Of a stretch of DNA of 64,000 bases, positions 42,814-51,632 are shown piece by piece. Each line of letters starts with the position of its first letter. The stretch's first letter is position 1. The notes under the pieces are model-generated. The model worked only from the letters and a program-made list of their open reading frames with translations, was not told the origin of the DNA and made no database searches. The translations under genes and the position numbers were made by a program. This DNA is from Paenibacillus ihbetae (GTDB lineage Bacteria > Bacillota > Bacilli > Paenibacillales > Paenibacillaceae). The DNA is taken from NCBI RefSeq assembly GCF_002741055.1, contig NZ_CP016809.1, forward strand, positions 5,868,501 to 5,932,500, in the 5' to 3' direction.

Positions 42814-43219
42814 AGTGATGAGCAGGATCGGTGAATTCCTGATTGCTATTATGGTGCTTATCGGTGCACTGCTAGGCGCTTTAAGCGCCTTTGGCCTGGT
42901 ACGGCTGCCGGACGTGTATATGCGTTCCCATGCCGCTACGAAGAGCGCTACGCTCGGCGTTCTGATGATCTTGGCCGGCGCCTTTCTGTATTTTGCTCTC
43001 TATCTGGACCATATCAGCATTAAGCTTCTTCTGGGGATCGTGTTCGTGTTCATTACCGGCCCGGTGGCTGGCCATCTGAACGGACGGGCAGCTTATCGTT
43101 CCGGCGTGTCCCTGTGGGAAGGGAGCGTCCATGACGATTTGAAGCCCGTGCTGCGGCGTGAACGGGAGCAGCTGCAAGCCGGAAAATCCGAATCCGGCGA
43201 GAGGGTCAAGGATGTGTAA
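42803..43219 (+). CDS. mrpG: Mrp antiporter subunit G
   Basis: About 138 residues with three helices. FGLVRLPDVYMRSHAATKSA and GPVAGHLNGRAAYRSGV are the family's conserved segments. The likely start is TTG 42803, seven bases after GAGGGG, giving MTAEV as in B. subtilis MrpG. ATG 42797 is the alternative. Last gene of the six-gene operon. A hairpin lies 90 bp downstream. Confidence 0.93.
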   Translation: MTAEVMSRIGEFLIAIMVLIGALLGALSAFGLVRLPDVYMRSHAATKSATLGVLMILAGAFLYFALYLDHISIKLLLGIVFVFITGPVAGHLNGRAAYRSGVSLWEGSVHDDLKPVLRREREQLQAGKSESGERVKDV

Positions 43220-43308
43220 CCTCTGTGAGCTTTTTCATGACGCAGGGAGACGGAACGCCTAAAACTGAATGTTATGCACGATATCACGATATAAACGGGC
43301 ATGTTATG

Positions 43309-43335
43309 CAAGCCGCCAAAGTTGGCGGCTTGTTC
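43309..43335 (+). terminator. Terminator of the Mrp operon
   Basis: The stem CAAGCCGCCAA / TTGGCGGCTTG around two to three bases. The following T-tract is short (TGTT). Confidence 0.65.
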
Positions 43336-43495
43336 CATATATTCATGTTTGACTATCTATAGGAGCCTAGTGATATGGTAGAATAAACCAGAGGTGTGCG
43401 GAATAATCCAACGAGTTTCAAGCGGACTGGGACGCAGCCTGCAGGAGCGATTGGGAGCATGGTTTCATTCGCTCGCGAAGGAGGGGGAGGATTTG

Positions 43496-44455
43496 ATGAA
43501 TTCCATTCAGGACAAGACCGATTGGAAGCAGTTATCAGAATTTCTGGCCCGGATGAATCGACTCAAACAGCACCATGTCGGCTATTGCGGGGAACAGGAA
43601 GAGGAGATCTACGGCGCATTGATGGAGGACTTTGCTGAGGGGGGCGGCCGCGGACAGAGATTCACGGTCTATGCGAGTGAAGGCCGGATCATAGGAGCGC
43701 TCGGCTTCCAAGTGGATGAAGAGGACCGTTCGGCAGAAGTATGGGGACCCTTCATCGATGCCGGGCAGGCCGAATGGGCTCCGTTGGCGAATCGGTTATG
43801 GAGAGAGGGATTGTCCAGGCTGGATGCAGTGGTGGATACTCTGTACGGTTTTTATAATATGGAGAATGTTAACTGTACTAACTTCATGGCTGAAATAGGT
43901 GCTGAACGTTCAGGGCTTCATACCATTCTGAAATCAAGAGGCAAAGCAGGTGTAAATTGGACTTCGGATTCCCCCCTAGTCGATTCAACCGGTGTGGAGG
44001 ATATTACGCCGGAATTAGAGGCTGAATTCCTTAAGCTGCATGCGATGTCCTTTCCCGGTACCTACTATGGAGGGAAGGAGATTTTGAACCGGCTGAACGG
44101 GGACCGAAGGCTGTTCACGGCGGTGGAACACGGGGAGCTTGCAGGATACGTTTATGTGGAAGCTGAACCTGAGTTTAGGGAAGGCAGTATTGAGTACATC
44201 GCCGTTTCGAGTGATTTCCAGCGAAGAGGATACGGGAAGAAGCTGCTGGCGAGAGCGCTCCGATATTTGTTCGGGAACGTAGGCACGGAGGAAATTTCGC
44301 TCTGCGTGAGCCGGGACAATATCGGCGCCATCCGGTTATATGAAAGCATGGGCTTCGATACGGAGCATCAGCTTGCGGCATTTGTCCTTAAGGTTGAAGG
44401 AATATCCCCGACACAGGAACAGGACCGGATTGCAGCGACGTCCGAGAGGAGCTGA
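43496..44455 (+). CDS. GNAT family N-acetyltransferase, probably two-domain
   Basis: A 319-residue protein. The C-terminal domain (about 185-305) has the acetyl-CoA loop QRRGYGKKLLARAL and the final NIGAIRLYESMGF. The N-terminal half (FTVYASEGRIIGALGF) looks like a degenerate GNAT repeat. ATG 43496 follows GGAGGGGGAGG. A longer frame from 43394 has no site. The acceptor substrate is unknown. The next gene starts 8 bp after the stop, so they are probably an operon. Confidence 0.88.
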   Translation: MNSIQDKTDWKQLSEFLARMNRLKQHHVGYCGEQEEEIYGALMEDFAEGGGRGQRFTVYASEGRIIGALGFQVDEEDRSAEVWGPFIDAGQAEWAPLANRLWREGLSRLDAVVDTLYGFYNMENVNCTNFMAEIGAERSGLHTILKSRGKAGVNWTSDSPLVDSTGVEDITPELEAEFLKLHAMSFPGTYYGGKEILNRLNGDRRLFTAVEHGELAGYVYVEAEPEFREGSIEYIAVSSDFQRRGYGKKLLARALRYLFGNVGTEEISLCVSRDNIGAIRLYESMGFDTEHQLAAFVLKVEGISPTQEQDRIAATSERS

Positions 44456-44462
44456 TGGTTTC

Positions 44463-44984
44463 TTGCCGATATGGTCTATGCCTAAAGGGAAGAGCATTCT
44501 TGAACGGAAAATACGCTATGATGCTACCGTGGTTGATCACCGCTGCAAGCTTCTGAAAGCGGAGGGCAGCACGGTCATCCTTATGCATCAAAACGAACAA
44601 TCGTTCTCGATGGAGGCCGGTGCGAAGGAGCTTACGATATCCAAGGGAGTTCTAACCTTTGCCTACTATTGGATAGATCGGCCCTATAACTTGTATTATT
44701 GGAGGGATGCAAACGGGCAGGAGCTGGGTGCGTATTTCAATATTGTCAGAAATACGCATGTGTCCGAGGAGGCGGTATCCTTCGAGGATTTGATTATCGA
44801 TGTGCTGGTGCTTCCTGAAGGGGAATATTTTATTTTGGATCAAGACGAGCTGCCTGAACCGCTGCATCAATTTGAGGGCGGGCTCGTGCAGGAAGCGCTG
44901 CATATGCTGTTGGACCATAAAGATTGCATCCTTCGGGAAGCTGCTGCGGAGACCGAGCGGCTGTGGCACGAAATATGGGGCTAA
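44463..44984 (+). CDS. DUF402 family protein
   Basis: About 173 residues. The sequence WSMPKGKSILERKIRYDATV and the strands RPYNLYYWRDANGQELGAYF, followed by IDVLVLPEGEYFILDQDEL, match the DUF402 family (FomD-like fold, related to nucleotide diphosphatases). I place the start at TTG 44463, 11 bases after AGGAG. ATG 44478 lacks a site of its own. DUF402 enzymes bind a divalent metal through acidic residues, visible here in IIDVLV and LDQDEL. The physiological role is not clear. Confidence 0.82.
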   Translation: MPIWSMPKGKSILERKIRYDATVVDHRCKLLKAEGSTVILMHQNEQSFSMEAGAKELTISKGVLTFAYYWIDRPYNLYYWRDANGQELGAYFNIVRNTHVSEEAVSFEDLIIDVLVLPEGEYFILDQDELPEPLHQFEGGLVQEALHMLLDHKDCILREAAAETERLWHEIWG

Positions 44985-45088
44985 GCTGGAAGAATTGCGG
45001 GTGGATGACAGCCACACTGCAGGAGTGGTGAGAACCGGAAGTGATCCGCATCTCGCCGGGCGTACTTATATATGGGTTTAAAAATAGG

Positions 45089-45132
45089 GTTAAGAGCCCG
45101 TCATTCCCCGAGGGGCATGGCGGGCTCTTAAC
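45089..45132. terminator. Bidirectional terminator
   Basis: A perfect 12-bp stem GTTAAGAGCCCG / CGGGCTCTTAAC with an inner loop that can fold further (CCCCGAGGGG). It sits between convergent genes. Confidence 0.75.
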
Positions 45133-45201
45133 CATTCCTGGCGGGAGGTTCTGCCTTGATTACGTCATGAGAGCATCGATCTTATGAATTAGATCTCCCG
45201 A

Positions 45202-45837
45202 TTATGATTTGGGATCAGGTTGATTCTGCTCGTCCGAGTGGTGATACCGGTTCTCCATCTTCTTGCCTGCAAGCCACAGCAGCCACAGCACAATGGCTGC
45301 GACCAGAATCCGCCAAGGCTGCTGCACGAACCCCTGCCAATCGTGTCCGATAAAGGCGACCATGAAGATCATTACAGACTTACCGGCCATGACGGCAATC
45401 GTGAAGGTGCTTGCCGATACGGTGCTGATTCCGGAAGCAATGTTAATCAGCGAGGACGGAGTGAACGGGAAACAGTATAGAATGAAGATCGGGGTGAAGC
45501 CCCTTTCCTCAATCCAGTGAAAGAAGCGCTGTGTTCCCGGCATCCGCTTCTGAATCAGCAGCCCCAGCTTACCGCCAAGCTTGCGTGCAATCCAGAACAC
45601 CGTGATGGATCCGAGGCAAACCCCGATCCACGATAACAAGAAACCCCACCATAGTCCATACGCCGCTGCGTTCCCCATAACCAGTACGATCAAGGGAAGA
45701 AACGGAAGGAACGCCTCGAAGAAGGGCAGCAGGATCCCCGGGAGCGGTCCCAGCTCGGAATATTCCTTGAGCCAACGCTGCACCTGCTCCATGTCCAAAT
45801 CTTTTAAATAGGTCCATATGTGTTGAAGCCAATCCAT
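45202..45837 (-). CDS. TVP38/TMEM64 family membrane protein
   Basis: A 211-residue DedA-superfamily protein with about five helices. PFFEAFLPFLPLIVLVMGNA and FILYCFPFTPSSLINIASGI are the conserved re-entrant segments with the functional acidic residue and Pro. A Shine-Dalgarno (GGGAGAGG) lies about 13 bases before the ATG. It likely takes part in lipid traffic across the membrane, as do other DedA-type proteins. A second DedA-type protein is encoded at 36235. Confidence 0.88.
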   Translation of the reverse strand: MDWLQHIWTYLKDLDMEQVQRWLKEYSELGPLPGILLPFFEAFLPFLPLIVLVMGNAAAYGLWWGFLLSWIGVCLGSITVFWIARKLGGKLGLLIQKRMPGTQRFFHWIEERGFTPIFILYCFPFTPSSLINIASGISTVSASTFTIAVMAGKSVMIFMVAFIGHDWQGFVQQPWRILVAAIVLWLLWLAGKKMENRYHHSDEQNQPDPKS

Positions 45838-46169
45838 GTTGAGTACAATCCTCTCCCTGCATCCAAACTACGACAAACTAACATACGGTTCGTAGGGAGC
45901 TGACGGATATACGTTGATAAGCGCACAAACGGCAATGTGTCACGAAGCATCCGGCCATGCGGCACCCCTGAAGTATGTAATTGTCAGCATTGTAATAAAG
46001 GCAGTTTCCTTATGTAACCAGTGTGCACTGGCGGTTGTTCCATATTATATCATACTGGTTCGGATATATTAAAATTTGACATGTTCATCTTTCGTGCGTA
46101 ACCGATATCTATTAGGTAATAAAACGTGAAGCTCCCATCCGCCTTGCGGGTGGGAGCTTTGCCTTAGGT
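45838..46169. other. Intergenic region, 332 bp
   Basis: No gene is seen. There is an inverted repeat CCAGTG-TG-CACTGG at about 46018-46031, with a further AACCAGT/ACTGGTT pair near 46016 and 46053, and a minus-strand TATAAT at 46049-46044 without a good -35. These could serve the TVP38 gene. The terminator of the next gene lies at 46129-46160. Confidence 0.5.
46129..46160 (-). terminator. Terminator of the CPBP protease gene
   Basis: The stem AAGCTCCCATCCGC / GCGGGTGGGAGCTT with a 4-base loop, 10 bp past the stop on the minus strand. Confidence 0.8.
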
Positions 46170-47159
46170 TCAGCTCGTCTGTTCATTGCCTCCGTTCGAG
46201 GCTTCCACAGGCAGAGCGGATGTTTGATCAGGTTCCGGGATCGGATCCGAATCCGGAACTATGGCATTCCAATCGATGTCTTTACGAATCGACCAGATCA
46301 GCAGGAAGATTACCCCGATGATAACCGAGCCGATGGATATGAGATAACTGCCGAGTGGAGACAAGTATTCTACCTCCACGATGGCGGAGCTGGAAGGGAC
46401 GATCACATATCGGACCATTTCCAGCCAAGCGAGATGAAAGCCGATGCTCATCCATAGATGGTTTGTCACAAGGCGGGACAGCTGAAGCGCCGCACTGAAG
46501 ACAATCAAGCTGATGATATATTCTGTGGTGATGAGATCCCAGGTGCCGATACCGATCGTAACCATCCAAGCCGTTATCGCAATCGGGGCCATAACGAACA
46601 ATACAATTTGGAGGAGCAGCGCAAGCCAGCGGGGAAACCGGGTGTTCAGATTGCGGTACAGATATCCCCTGAAGGTTATCTCCTCAGGGAAGGCTTCATA
46701 GAAAAAGGCGATCATCGAATTGATCAGAATTACGAGGAGTGTAGGCACAGGGAGATGCACATCGACGATCCGCAGCCATCCGAGCGCGCTGCCGAGCAGG
46801 AGGGAGACGGCCATGATCAACACGATAAAGCCGATCCCCAGTAAGAAATATGGGAGCCCGGACGGCGGAGAAGAGAGCCCGATCCCGCGCCATGGCCGAC
46901 GATCGGCATAACGCCTGAGCAAGTAGGTCAGCGGTACCGATACGGATGTCGTAACCACGGCGAGCAGGATCTGCTGTCCGAGCGTCGACAAGCCATAGGA
47001 GCCGCCCGCGGTAGCCGCCACGACGGCCAGCCCTAGTCCGGCCACGAACGCGAGCCAGCCCAACAGGATGCGCCAGAACAAATGGAGCCGTCCGTCATCG
47101 CGACGCAAGAGCCGGGGATTGCCCACTTGCTGATCGTTGTCGTCCGCAGCTAATGTCAT
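46170..47159 (-). CDS. CPBP family intramembrane glutamic endopeptidase
   Basis: A 329-residue membrane protein with about eight helices. The abortive-infection/CPBP signature is present: PEEITFRGYL (the EExxxR motif) and, later, HLWMSIGFHLAWLE with the conserved His. Eukaryotic and bacterial relatives process prenylated proteins or peptides, and several act in bacteriocin immunity. No bacteriocin genes are nearby. ATG 47159 has AAAGGAG eight bases upstream. An in-frame ATG at 47177 lies before that site. The C-terminal 40 residues are acidic and Pro-rich. Confidence 0.88.
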   Translation of the reverse strand: MTLAADDNDQQVGNPRLLRRDDGRLHLFWRILLGWLAFVAGLGLAVVAATAGGSYGLSTLGQQILLAVVTTSVSVPLTYLLRRYADRRPWRGIGLSSPPSGLPYFLLGIGFIVLIMAVSLLLGSALGWLRIVDVHLPVPTLLVILINSMIAFFYEAFPEEITFRGYLYRNLNTRFPRWLALLLQIVLFVMAPIAITAWMVTIGIGTWDLITTEYIISLIVFSAALQLSRLVTNHLWMSIGFHLAWLEMVRYVIVPSSSAIVEVEYLSPLGSYLISIGSVIIGVIFLLIWSIRKDIDWNAIVPDSDPIPEPDQTSALPVEASNGGNEQTS

Positions 47160-47514
47160 GGCGGATTCTCCTTTCATCTATGAACTCTCGGTTTGAAAGA
47201 TTCCAGACCGATCTTTATATGTATAGTGATGACTCTAGTAATGTGTTCCTTTTAAGAGAACCTATTTTTCCGGAGGCGCTGCCGGGAAGCCGTTAAACAA
47301 AGGGAGGGAGCATCATTGCCAGGATAAAAAAGGCAGCGTTTGTCTTGATGGATTATCGCTGACCACGAATATTTCCAGCTCCCTGAACTTCGAAAAAAAG
47401 CTTGATCCGCTTGGATTCTAGCAGCATCAACATTGACATGATATTGAAATATTTAATAAAATGTTATCTCGACAGGCTTTTTACGTGTGAAAAAAAAGAC
47501 AAAAGGAGTTGGAT
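47160..47514. other. Divergent intergenic region, 355 bp
   Basis: It contains the promoter at 47433-47462 for the YitT-like gene. A 15-codon open stretch behind AGGGAGGG near 47300 has no standard start codon and is not called. I see nothing else. Confidence 0.5.
47433..47462 (+). promoter_or_regulatory. SigA-type promoter of the yitT-like gene
   Basis: TTGACA, an 18-base AT-rich spacer, then TAAAAT. It lies about 50 bp before the start. Confidence 0.65.
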
Positions 47515-48381
47515 ATGGTCAAAAATCATAAGAAGCTGACGATGGGCGAGATTGTCAAAAGGTTCATCTTTATTACGATCGGCGCTATCCTGATGGCGGT
47601 GGCGCTTGAGATATTCCTGGTGCCGAATGAAATCATCGACGGAGGCATAACGGGTATTTCCATCGTATTATCCGAGATTACGCCAATTAAGCTAGGTCTG
47701 TATCTCTTTATCATTAACCTGCCGTTCCTGTTTATCGGGTATAAGCAGATCGGAAAGACATTCGCTTTTTCCACCTTGTACGGAATCGTGATGCTGTCGG
47801 TAGCGACGACATTTCTCCATCATTTCGAACCGTTCACCAACGAGAAAATTTTGGCCGTGCTCTTCGGCGGCTTGATTCTGGGTTTAGGGGTCGGGCTCGT
47901 GATCCGTTACGGCGGAGCCCTGGACGGAACCGAAATCGTGGCGATTCTTCTATCGAAGAAGCTTCGCGTCCCGGTCGGCCAGATCATCATGATCATTAAT
48001 GTGTTCATCTTTATCACGGCAGGCTTTGTGTTTGGAGCGGACTCGGCCATGTACTCGATCTTCTCGTATTACATCGCTGCCAAGGTAATGGATATCGTCG
48101 TAGAAGGACTGGATGAATCCAAGTCTGTCACCATTATTTCGAACGAGTATGAGGAAATCTCCAGTGCCATCATGCAGCGGCTGGGCCGCAGCACGACGAT
48201 GATTTATGCGAAGGGCGGATATTCCCAAGAGGATACGCAGATGATTTATTGCGTGATCACCCGTTTGGAAATCGCCAAGCTGAAGACCGTTGTGCAGGAG
48301 ATCGACAAAAATGCTTTTATATCGATCCAGAATGTGGCCGACGTGCTCGGCGGAAGCATGGCCAAGAGCAATATTCACTAA
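47515..48381 (+). CDS. YitT family membrane protein
   Basis: A 288-residue protein with five to six helices in the first 190 residues (DUF161 repeats: VPNEIIDGGITGISIVL and its second copy IRYGGALDGTEIVAILLSKK) and a C-terminal cytosolic DUF2179 domain (SVTIISNEYEEISSAIMQRL; YSQEDTQMIYCVITRLE). Members may be transporters, but no substrate has been fixed. ATG 47515 is six bases after AAAGGAG. TTG 47509 is too close. It is monocistronic with its own promoter and terminator. Confidence 0.92.
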   Translation: MVKNHKKLTMGEIVKRFIFITIGAILMAVALEIFLVPNEIIDGGITGISIVLSEITPIKLGLYLFIINLPFLFIGYKQIGKTFAFSTLYGIVMLSVATTFLHHFEPFTNEKILAVLFGGLILGLGVGLVIRYGGALDGTEIVAILLSKKLRVPVGQIIMIINVFIFITAGFVFGADSAMYSIFSYYIAAKVMDIVVEGLDESKSVTIISNEYEEISSAIMQRLGRSTTMIYAKGGYSQEDTQMIYCVITRLEIAKLKTVVQEIDKNAFISIQNVADVLGGSMAKSNIH

Positions 48382-48436
48382 AAAACAGGGTGTTTCACGG
48401 ACCCAAGCCATCGGTCCTTGAAACACCCTGTTTTTG
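48381..48436. terminator. Strong bidirectional terminator
   Basis: A 17-bp stem AAAAACAGGGTGTTTCA with its exact complement, flanked by A- and T-runs, between convergent genes. Confidence 0.9.
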
Positions 48437-48449
48437 GCGGAAGCCGCAC

Positions 48450-48668
48450 TTAACCCTTCACTTCGAAAAATTCGCAGTTGTCTCTCCCGTGGTAACCGAG
48501 CGAGCTCACACCGGACTGCGTGATGATCGTGTCCTCGGTGAACCGGATCACGATGCCGCCTGATTCGATAAGGTGGTTATCTTTGAAGATGCGGATGGGG
48601 ATCGACTTCTCCAAAACTTCCTTGAAATCAGCGTCGGTCAACAACGGCCTGACAATCGGCATAACCAT
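48450..48668 (-). CDS. Small conserved-looking hypothetical protein
   Basis: A 72-residue soluble protein with alternating beta pattern (IPIRIFKDNHLIESGGIVIR, then TEDTIITQSGVSSLGYH). AAAGGAG lies four bases before the first ATG. A second ATG two codons on is equally possible. No family is recognised. It is downstream of thymidine kinase convergent region and shares orientation with tdk, but it precedes no other gene. Confidence 0.65.
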   Translation of the reverse strand: MVMPIVRPLLTDADFKEVLEKSIPIRIFKDNHLIESGGIVIRFTEDTIITQSGVSSLGYHGRDNCEFFEVKG

Positions 48669-48723
48669 TCTACTCCTTTCGGTTAGAAATCACTGGCAAC
48701 GGCTGGTACGTGAATTTGTTCCA

Positions 48724-49302
48724 TCAAGGCTGCGGAAGAGGCGGATTCGCATGGCATTTCCGGCAGACGGGAAAATACGTGTCATTCCCTCCGATCAAAA
48801 TCTGTTCGCCGGTATAGACCGGTTTACCGTCTATTACTCTAAGATTCATGGTTGCCTTGCGCTCGCAGAACCAGCAGATCGTCTTCATTTCCTCGATTTT
48901 ATCCGCGTAAATCAGCATCCAGCGGCTGCCTTCAAACAGCTCGTTCCGGAAATCGTTCTTAAGCCCAAAGCCCATAACCGGCACATTCAGCTCATCCACG
49001 ATTTGGACAAGCTGCAGAATGCTGCCCTTGCTCAGGAACTGGCATTCATCCACCAGAACGCAATAAGGCTTGGGATCGTGATTTTTCACGATGCTGAATA
49101 TATCGGTGTCCTCGAAAATAGGAATTGCTTCCCGGCGCAGGCCGATCCGTGACGATACGTATCCGATTGCGTCCCGGTCGTCTATGGCTGAAGTAAAGAG
49201 GAGGACAGGCTTGTTCTGCTCCTCGTAATTATGGGCGACCTTCAAAATCTCGATGGATTTGCCGCTGTTCATTGATCCGTACTTGAAAAATAATTGAGCC
49301 AT
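48724..49302 (-). CDS. tdk: Thymidine kinase
   Basis: A 192-residue type II thymidine kinase that phosphorylates thymidine to dTMP in the salvage pathway. Walker A is GSMNSGKS at about 9-16. The catalytic Glu and Asp are in [10 protein letters not shown] near residue 88. The lasso loop carries the zinc cysteines CWFCERKA and CRKCH. Length is standard. ATG 49302 has AAAGGA nine bases upstream. An in-frame start 79 codons further upstream gives a non-family extension and is rejected. It is transcribed toward the small gene at 48668, 55 bp away, so the two may be co-transcribed. Confidence 0.95.
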   Translation of the reverse strand: MAQLFFKYGSMNSGKSIEILKVAHNYEEQNKPVLLFTSAIDDRDAIGYVSSRIGLRREAIPIFEDTDIFSIVKNHDPKPYCVLVDECQFLSKGSILQLVQIVDELNVPVMGFGLKNDFRNELFEGSRWMLIYADKIEEMKTICWFCERKATMNLRVIDGKPVYTGEQILIGGNDTYFPVCRKCHANPPLPQP

Positions 49303-49490
49303 GCTTTCGTTCCTTTCACGCATGATGTCGTTCATTTCTAAAGTATGACGCGCAGTGTCTATTGTCGCATTATAGCGCCGCGTTGTCCATGACCTTGGGA
49401 CATCCTCGCGTGACAATGAAGGTTCTTGGTAAGCGAAGCTTGATTTGAAATTAATCCGGTCCATTTCCATGGCAATGAGTAGAATGACCA

Positions 49491-49543
49491 AAACATGTCG
49501 CCTCCATTTAGGGAACATGCACTCCGCTAATGGAGGCATGTTT
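49491..49543. terminator. Orphan terminator-like hairpin
   Basis: AAACATG(TC)GCCTCCATT pairs with AATGGAGGCATGTTT across a 15-base loop, with a short T-rich tail on either strand. No gene ends here, so it is a leader structure or the remnant of a lost gene. Confidence 0.5.
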
Positions 49544-49649
49544 GTTATGGGGGGAACCGTAAGTTCCTTCCTCCGCTAAGCAGAAAACGATGATAAGATG
49601 AGAGAAATAACGTGGATTCGGATCCTTTCAAAAAGTTTTTTTGCGAAAT

Positions 49650-49678
49650 TGTCAGAAATGACCCGATCCCGGAGTCAT
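49650..49678 (+). promoter_or_regulatory. Candidate ECF-type promoter of the sigma fusion gene
   Basis: TGTCAG, 17 bases, AGTCAT. The TGTCA/GTC arrangement resembles promoters used by sigma factors with C-terminal extensions such as ECF41. It lies 36 bp before the start and would suggest autoregulation. Confidence 0.35.
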
Positions 49679-49713
49679 ATAAGCAGTCAACGAAATGAAA
49701 GAGGGTATAGACA

Positions 49714-51459
49714 TTGGAAGTGACAGCAGACAAACGGACAGATTGGGATGAAATGGAAGACAGCGAGTTGGTCATTCGTGCACAGGCAGGGGAACGGGAG
49801 GCTTTCGGCGAGCTGGTACGCAGACACCGAGCAAAGGTATACGGCTATGCCAGAGCCATTACCCAGGAGTCCTATCTGGCAGAGGACATCGTTCAGGATG
49901 CGCTGATGCGCGCCTTCCTGCATCTCAGCAAGCTGGTCGATGCTGGGCGGTTCCTACCCTGGATGCAGCGGATCGTGAGGAACCAGGCATACACCAGGCT
50001 CAAGGCGAGACCCACGCTTCAGGAGCAAACGTTCACGGAGCTGGAAGGGGGAGGTCGCTTGAACGGCCAGGAGGATGGCGAATGGAACGATCTGGACCGC
50101 ATTCTGTTCAGGCTGAACCGGACCGCGAACGAAGCGGCTGCTTCTGCCAATGCGCCTGAGGAGAAGCTGATTCAGAAGGAAACGCTGCATACGTTAACCG
50201 ACATCATTCATTGCCTGAAGCCGCGAGAGCGGATGATCTTCGAGTCCCATTTCTTCGACCAGCTGTCGCCGCAGGAAATCGCCAAGCTGTTTCAGCTCTC
50301 TTCAGCCAATGTATACCAGATTATTTCCAGATCCCGCAAAAAGGTGATCCAGGAAAAAATCCGCGTTACCGTTGACTCCTATATGAAAACAAGAAGGGAT
50401 ATGGGAATTATGAGCAAACGGATTTTGGACTACGGTAAGGCCTTTCACGACACAGGCACATGGACGACAGCGGCGGATGTGATTTACAAAATGCTGCAAT
50501 TTACGGACCGCAAGCTCTCGCTGCCGATGGTCATGGGACTGACCGGTCATGCCTTCCGGATCAATATCGTGCCGAAGACCGTCCATATTGCGGGACCGAC
50601 CGGCTATAACTTCAGTGAAGTGCTTCCCCGGGGGCTGCACAATATCGGATTTCACGCTAAAGTAATCGACGGGATGTCCCCGAATATCGGCGAAAACAGC
50701 AATCTCCTTGATCCTTCATTGACGGGGAAGGATGCGATGGGCAAACGCAGCATTCACCGTGAGCTTCCGCGAGCGCTGGATCTGATTCACCGCTCGCTGG
50801 ATCAGGGGATTCCGGTACTGGCATGGGATCTGTTCTTCCCGGAATTCGGCACCATATATGGCTATGATGATGAGACGAGGCTGCTGTATGCCGAGGAATG
50901 CGGCAAGGTGGAGACGCTGCAATTCGATCATCTGGGCCGCAGCGTGCTTGAGGAGATTTTTGTGCTTGCCGTTGACGGCAAAGTGGATTTGACCCTGAAA
51001 CAGCAGCTCCGGCTGGCGCTGGAATCGGCGATTGAGCATTATGAAGGCCGGGAGAGCGCGATTCCGGCTAATTGCGTCAAGGGATTGGCGGCCTATGATA
51101 CTTGGCTGGAAGCGTTGGAAGGCGGCGTGATTGAGCCGAATGGTCATGCCTATAATGTTGCTGTACTGAGGGACGGGCGCTATTTTGGGGCAGAGTTCTT
51201 TAAAGAGCTCAAGCAGGCTTGGCACCTTGAGGAGAAGTCAGCGGAGCTGATCCGGCATTTCGATGAAGCGTCGGCATTGTACGAAGGGATGTATGAGAAG
51301 CTCGATGAACTGCACCGGATGTTCCCGTTTCCGCAAGGGGGCCAGCCGAACGATCCTCTCACCGCTAGAGAGGCAAGAGGCTTGGTTGAAGGAATTAAGC
51401 CGCTGGAGTCCAAAGCGCTGGAGTGCATGAAGGAGATCCTCGCGTTGATCGGAGACTAA
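49714..51459 (+). CDS. ECF sigma factor fused to a BtrH/C39-like domain
   Basis: A 581-residue protein. Residues 15-220 are an ECF-like sigma factor: region 2 (FGELVRRHRAKVYGYARAIT, then AEDIVQDALMRAFLHL) and region 4 (LKPRERMIFESHFFDQLSPQ, then SSANVYQIISRSRKKV). Residues 250 to about 470 form a second domain that resembles BtrH or C39-like cysteine-peptidase folds: LTGHAFRINI, LPRGLHNIGFHAKVI, a repeated HRSLDQGIPVLAWDL strand, then GTIYGYDDE at 381-387. In catalytic relatives the last strand begins with His (HFVVVTGYDD), which is missing here. The C-terminal 100 residues are helical. The gene starts at TTG 49714 with AGAGGG upstream. The second domain may sense a small molecule. Function unknown. 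Confidence 0.85.
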   Translation: MEVTADKRTDWDEMEDSELVIRAQAGEREAFGELVRRHRAKVYGYARAITQESYLAEDIVQDALMRAFLHLSKLVDAGRFLPWMQRIVRNQAYTRLKARPTLQEQTFTELEGGGRLNGQEDGEWNDLDRILFRLNRTANEAAASANAPEEKLIQKETLHTLTDIIHCLKPRERMIFESHFFDQLSPQEIAKLFQLSSANVYQIISRSRKKVIQEKIRVTVDSYMKTRRDMGIMSKRILDYGKAFHDTGTWTTAADVIYKMLQFTDRKLSLPMVMGLTGHAFRINIVPKTVHIAGPTGYNFSEVLPRGLHNIGFHAKVIDGMSPNIGENSNLLDPSLTGKDAMGKRSIHRELPRALDLIHRSLDQGIPVLAWDLFFPEFGTIYGYDDETRLLYAEECGKVETLQFDHLGRSVLEEIFVLAVDGKVDLTLKQQLRLALESAIEHYEGRESAIPANCVKGLAAYDTWLEALEGGVIEPNGHAYNVAVLRDGRYFGAEFFKELKQAWHLEEKSAELIRHFDEASALYEGMYEKLDELHRMFPFPQGGQPNDPLTAREARGLVEGIKPLESKALECMKEILALIGD

Positions 51460-51489
51460 GAACGATGGCGTCCTAGTGGACAAAACGGG

Positions 51490-51518
51490 TTGTTTACATT
51501 CCGCGAAATCTATTTTAG
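51490..51518 (+). promoter_or_regulatory. Candidate promoter of the EamA transporter gene
   Basis: TTGTTT, 17 bases, TTTTAG, 30 bp after the sigma-fusion stop. It would start transcription near 51525, ahead of the leader terminator. Confidence 0.45.
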
Positions 51519-51553
51519 AATGGAAGCATAATTAGATAGAATTTTATAAGACG

Positions 51554-51608
51554 AACCCCATTTTTTATTGTTTTCTGGATCCAAAACAATGAGAAATGGG
51601 GTTTTTTT
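51554..51608 (+). terminator. Terminator directly in front of the EamA gene, possible attenuator
   Basis: Nested stems (AACCCCATTT with AAATGGGGTT, and inside ATTGTTTT with AAAACAAT) followed by seven T. It ends eight bases before the Shine-Dalgarno of the next gene. It may end the sigma-fusion transcript, or attenuate the transporter. Confidence 0.8.
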
Positions 51609-51632
51609 GACGTGTGGAGGAGGAACGAAACG

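Larger units (their letters stand above)
49303..49713. other. Divergent intergenic region, 411 bp
   Basis: It lies between tdk and the sigma-fusion gene. It holds a long hairpin at 49491-49543 and an ECF-like promoter at 49650-49678. I find no ORF with a ribosome-binding site. Confidence 0.5.

Noticed and set aside
43394..43495. N-terminal extension of the GNAT protein
   Set aside because: The strong GGAGGGGGAGG in front of 43496 fixes the start, and the upstream part has no family similarity.
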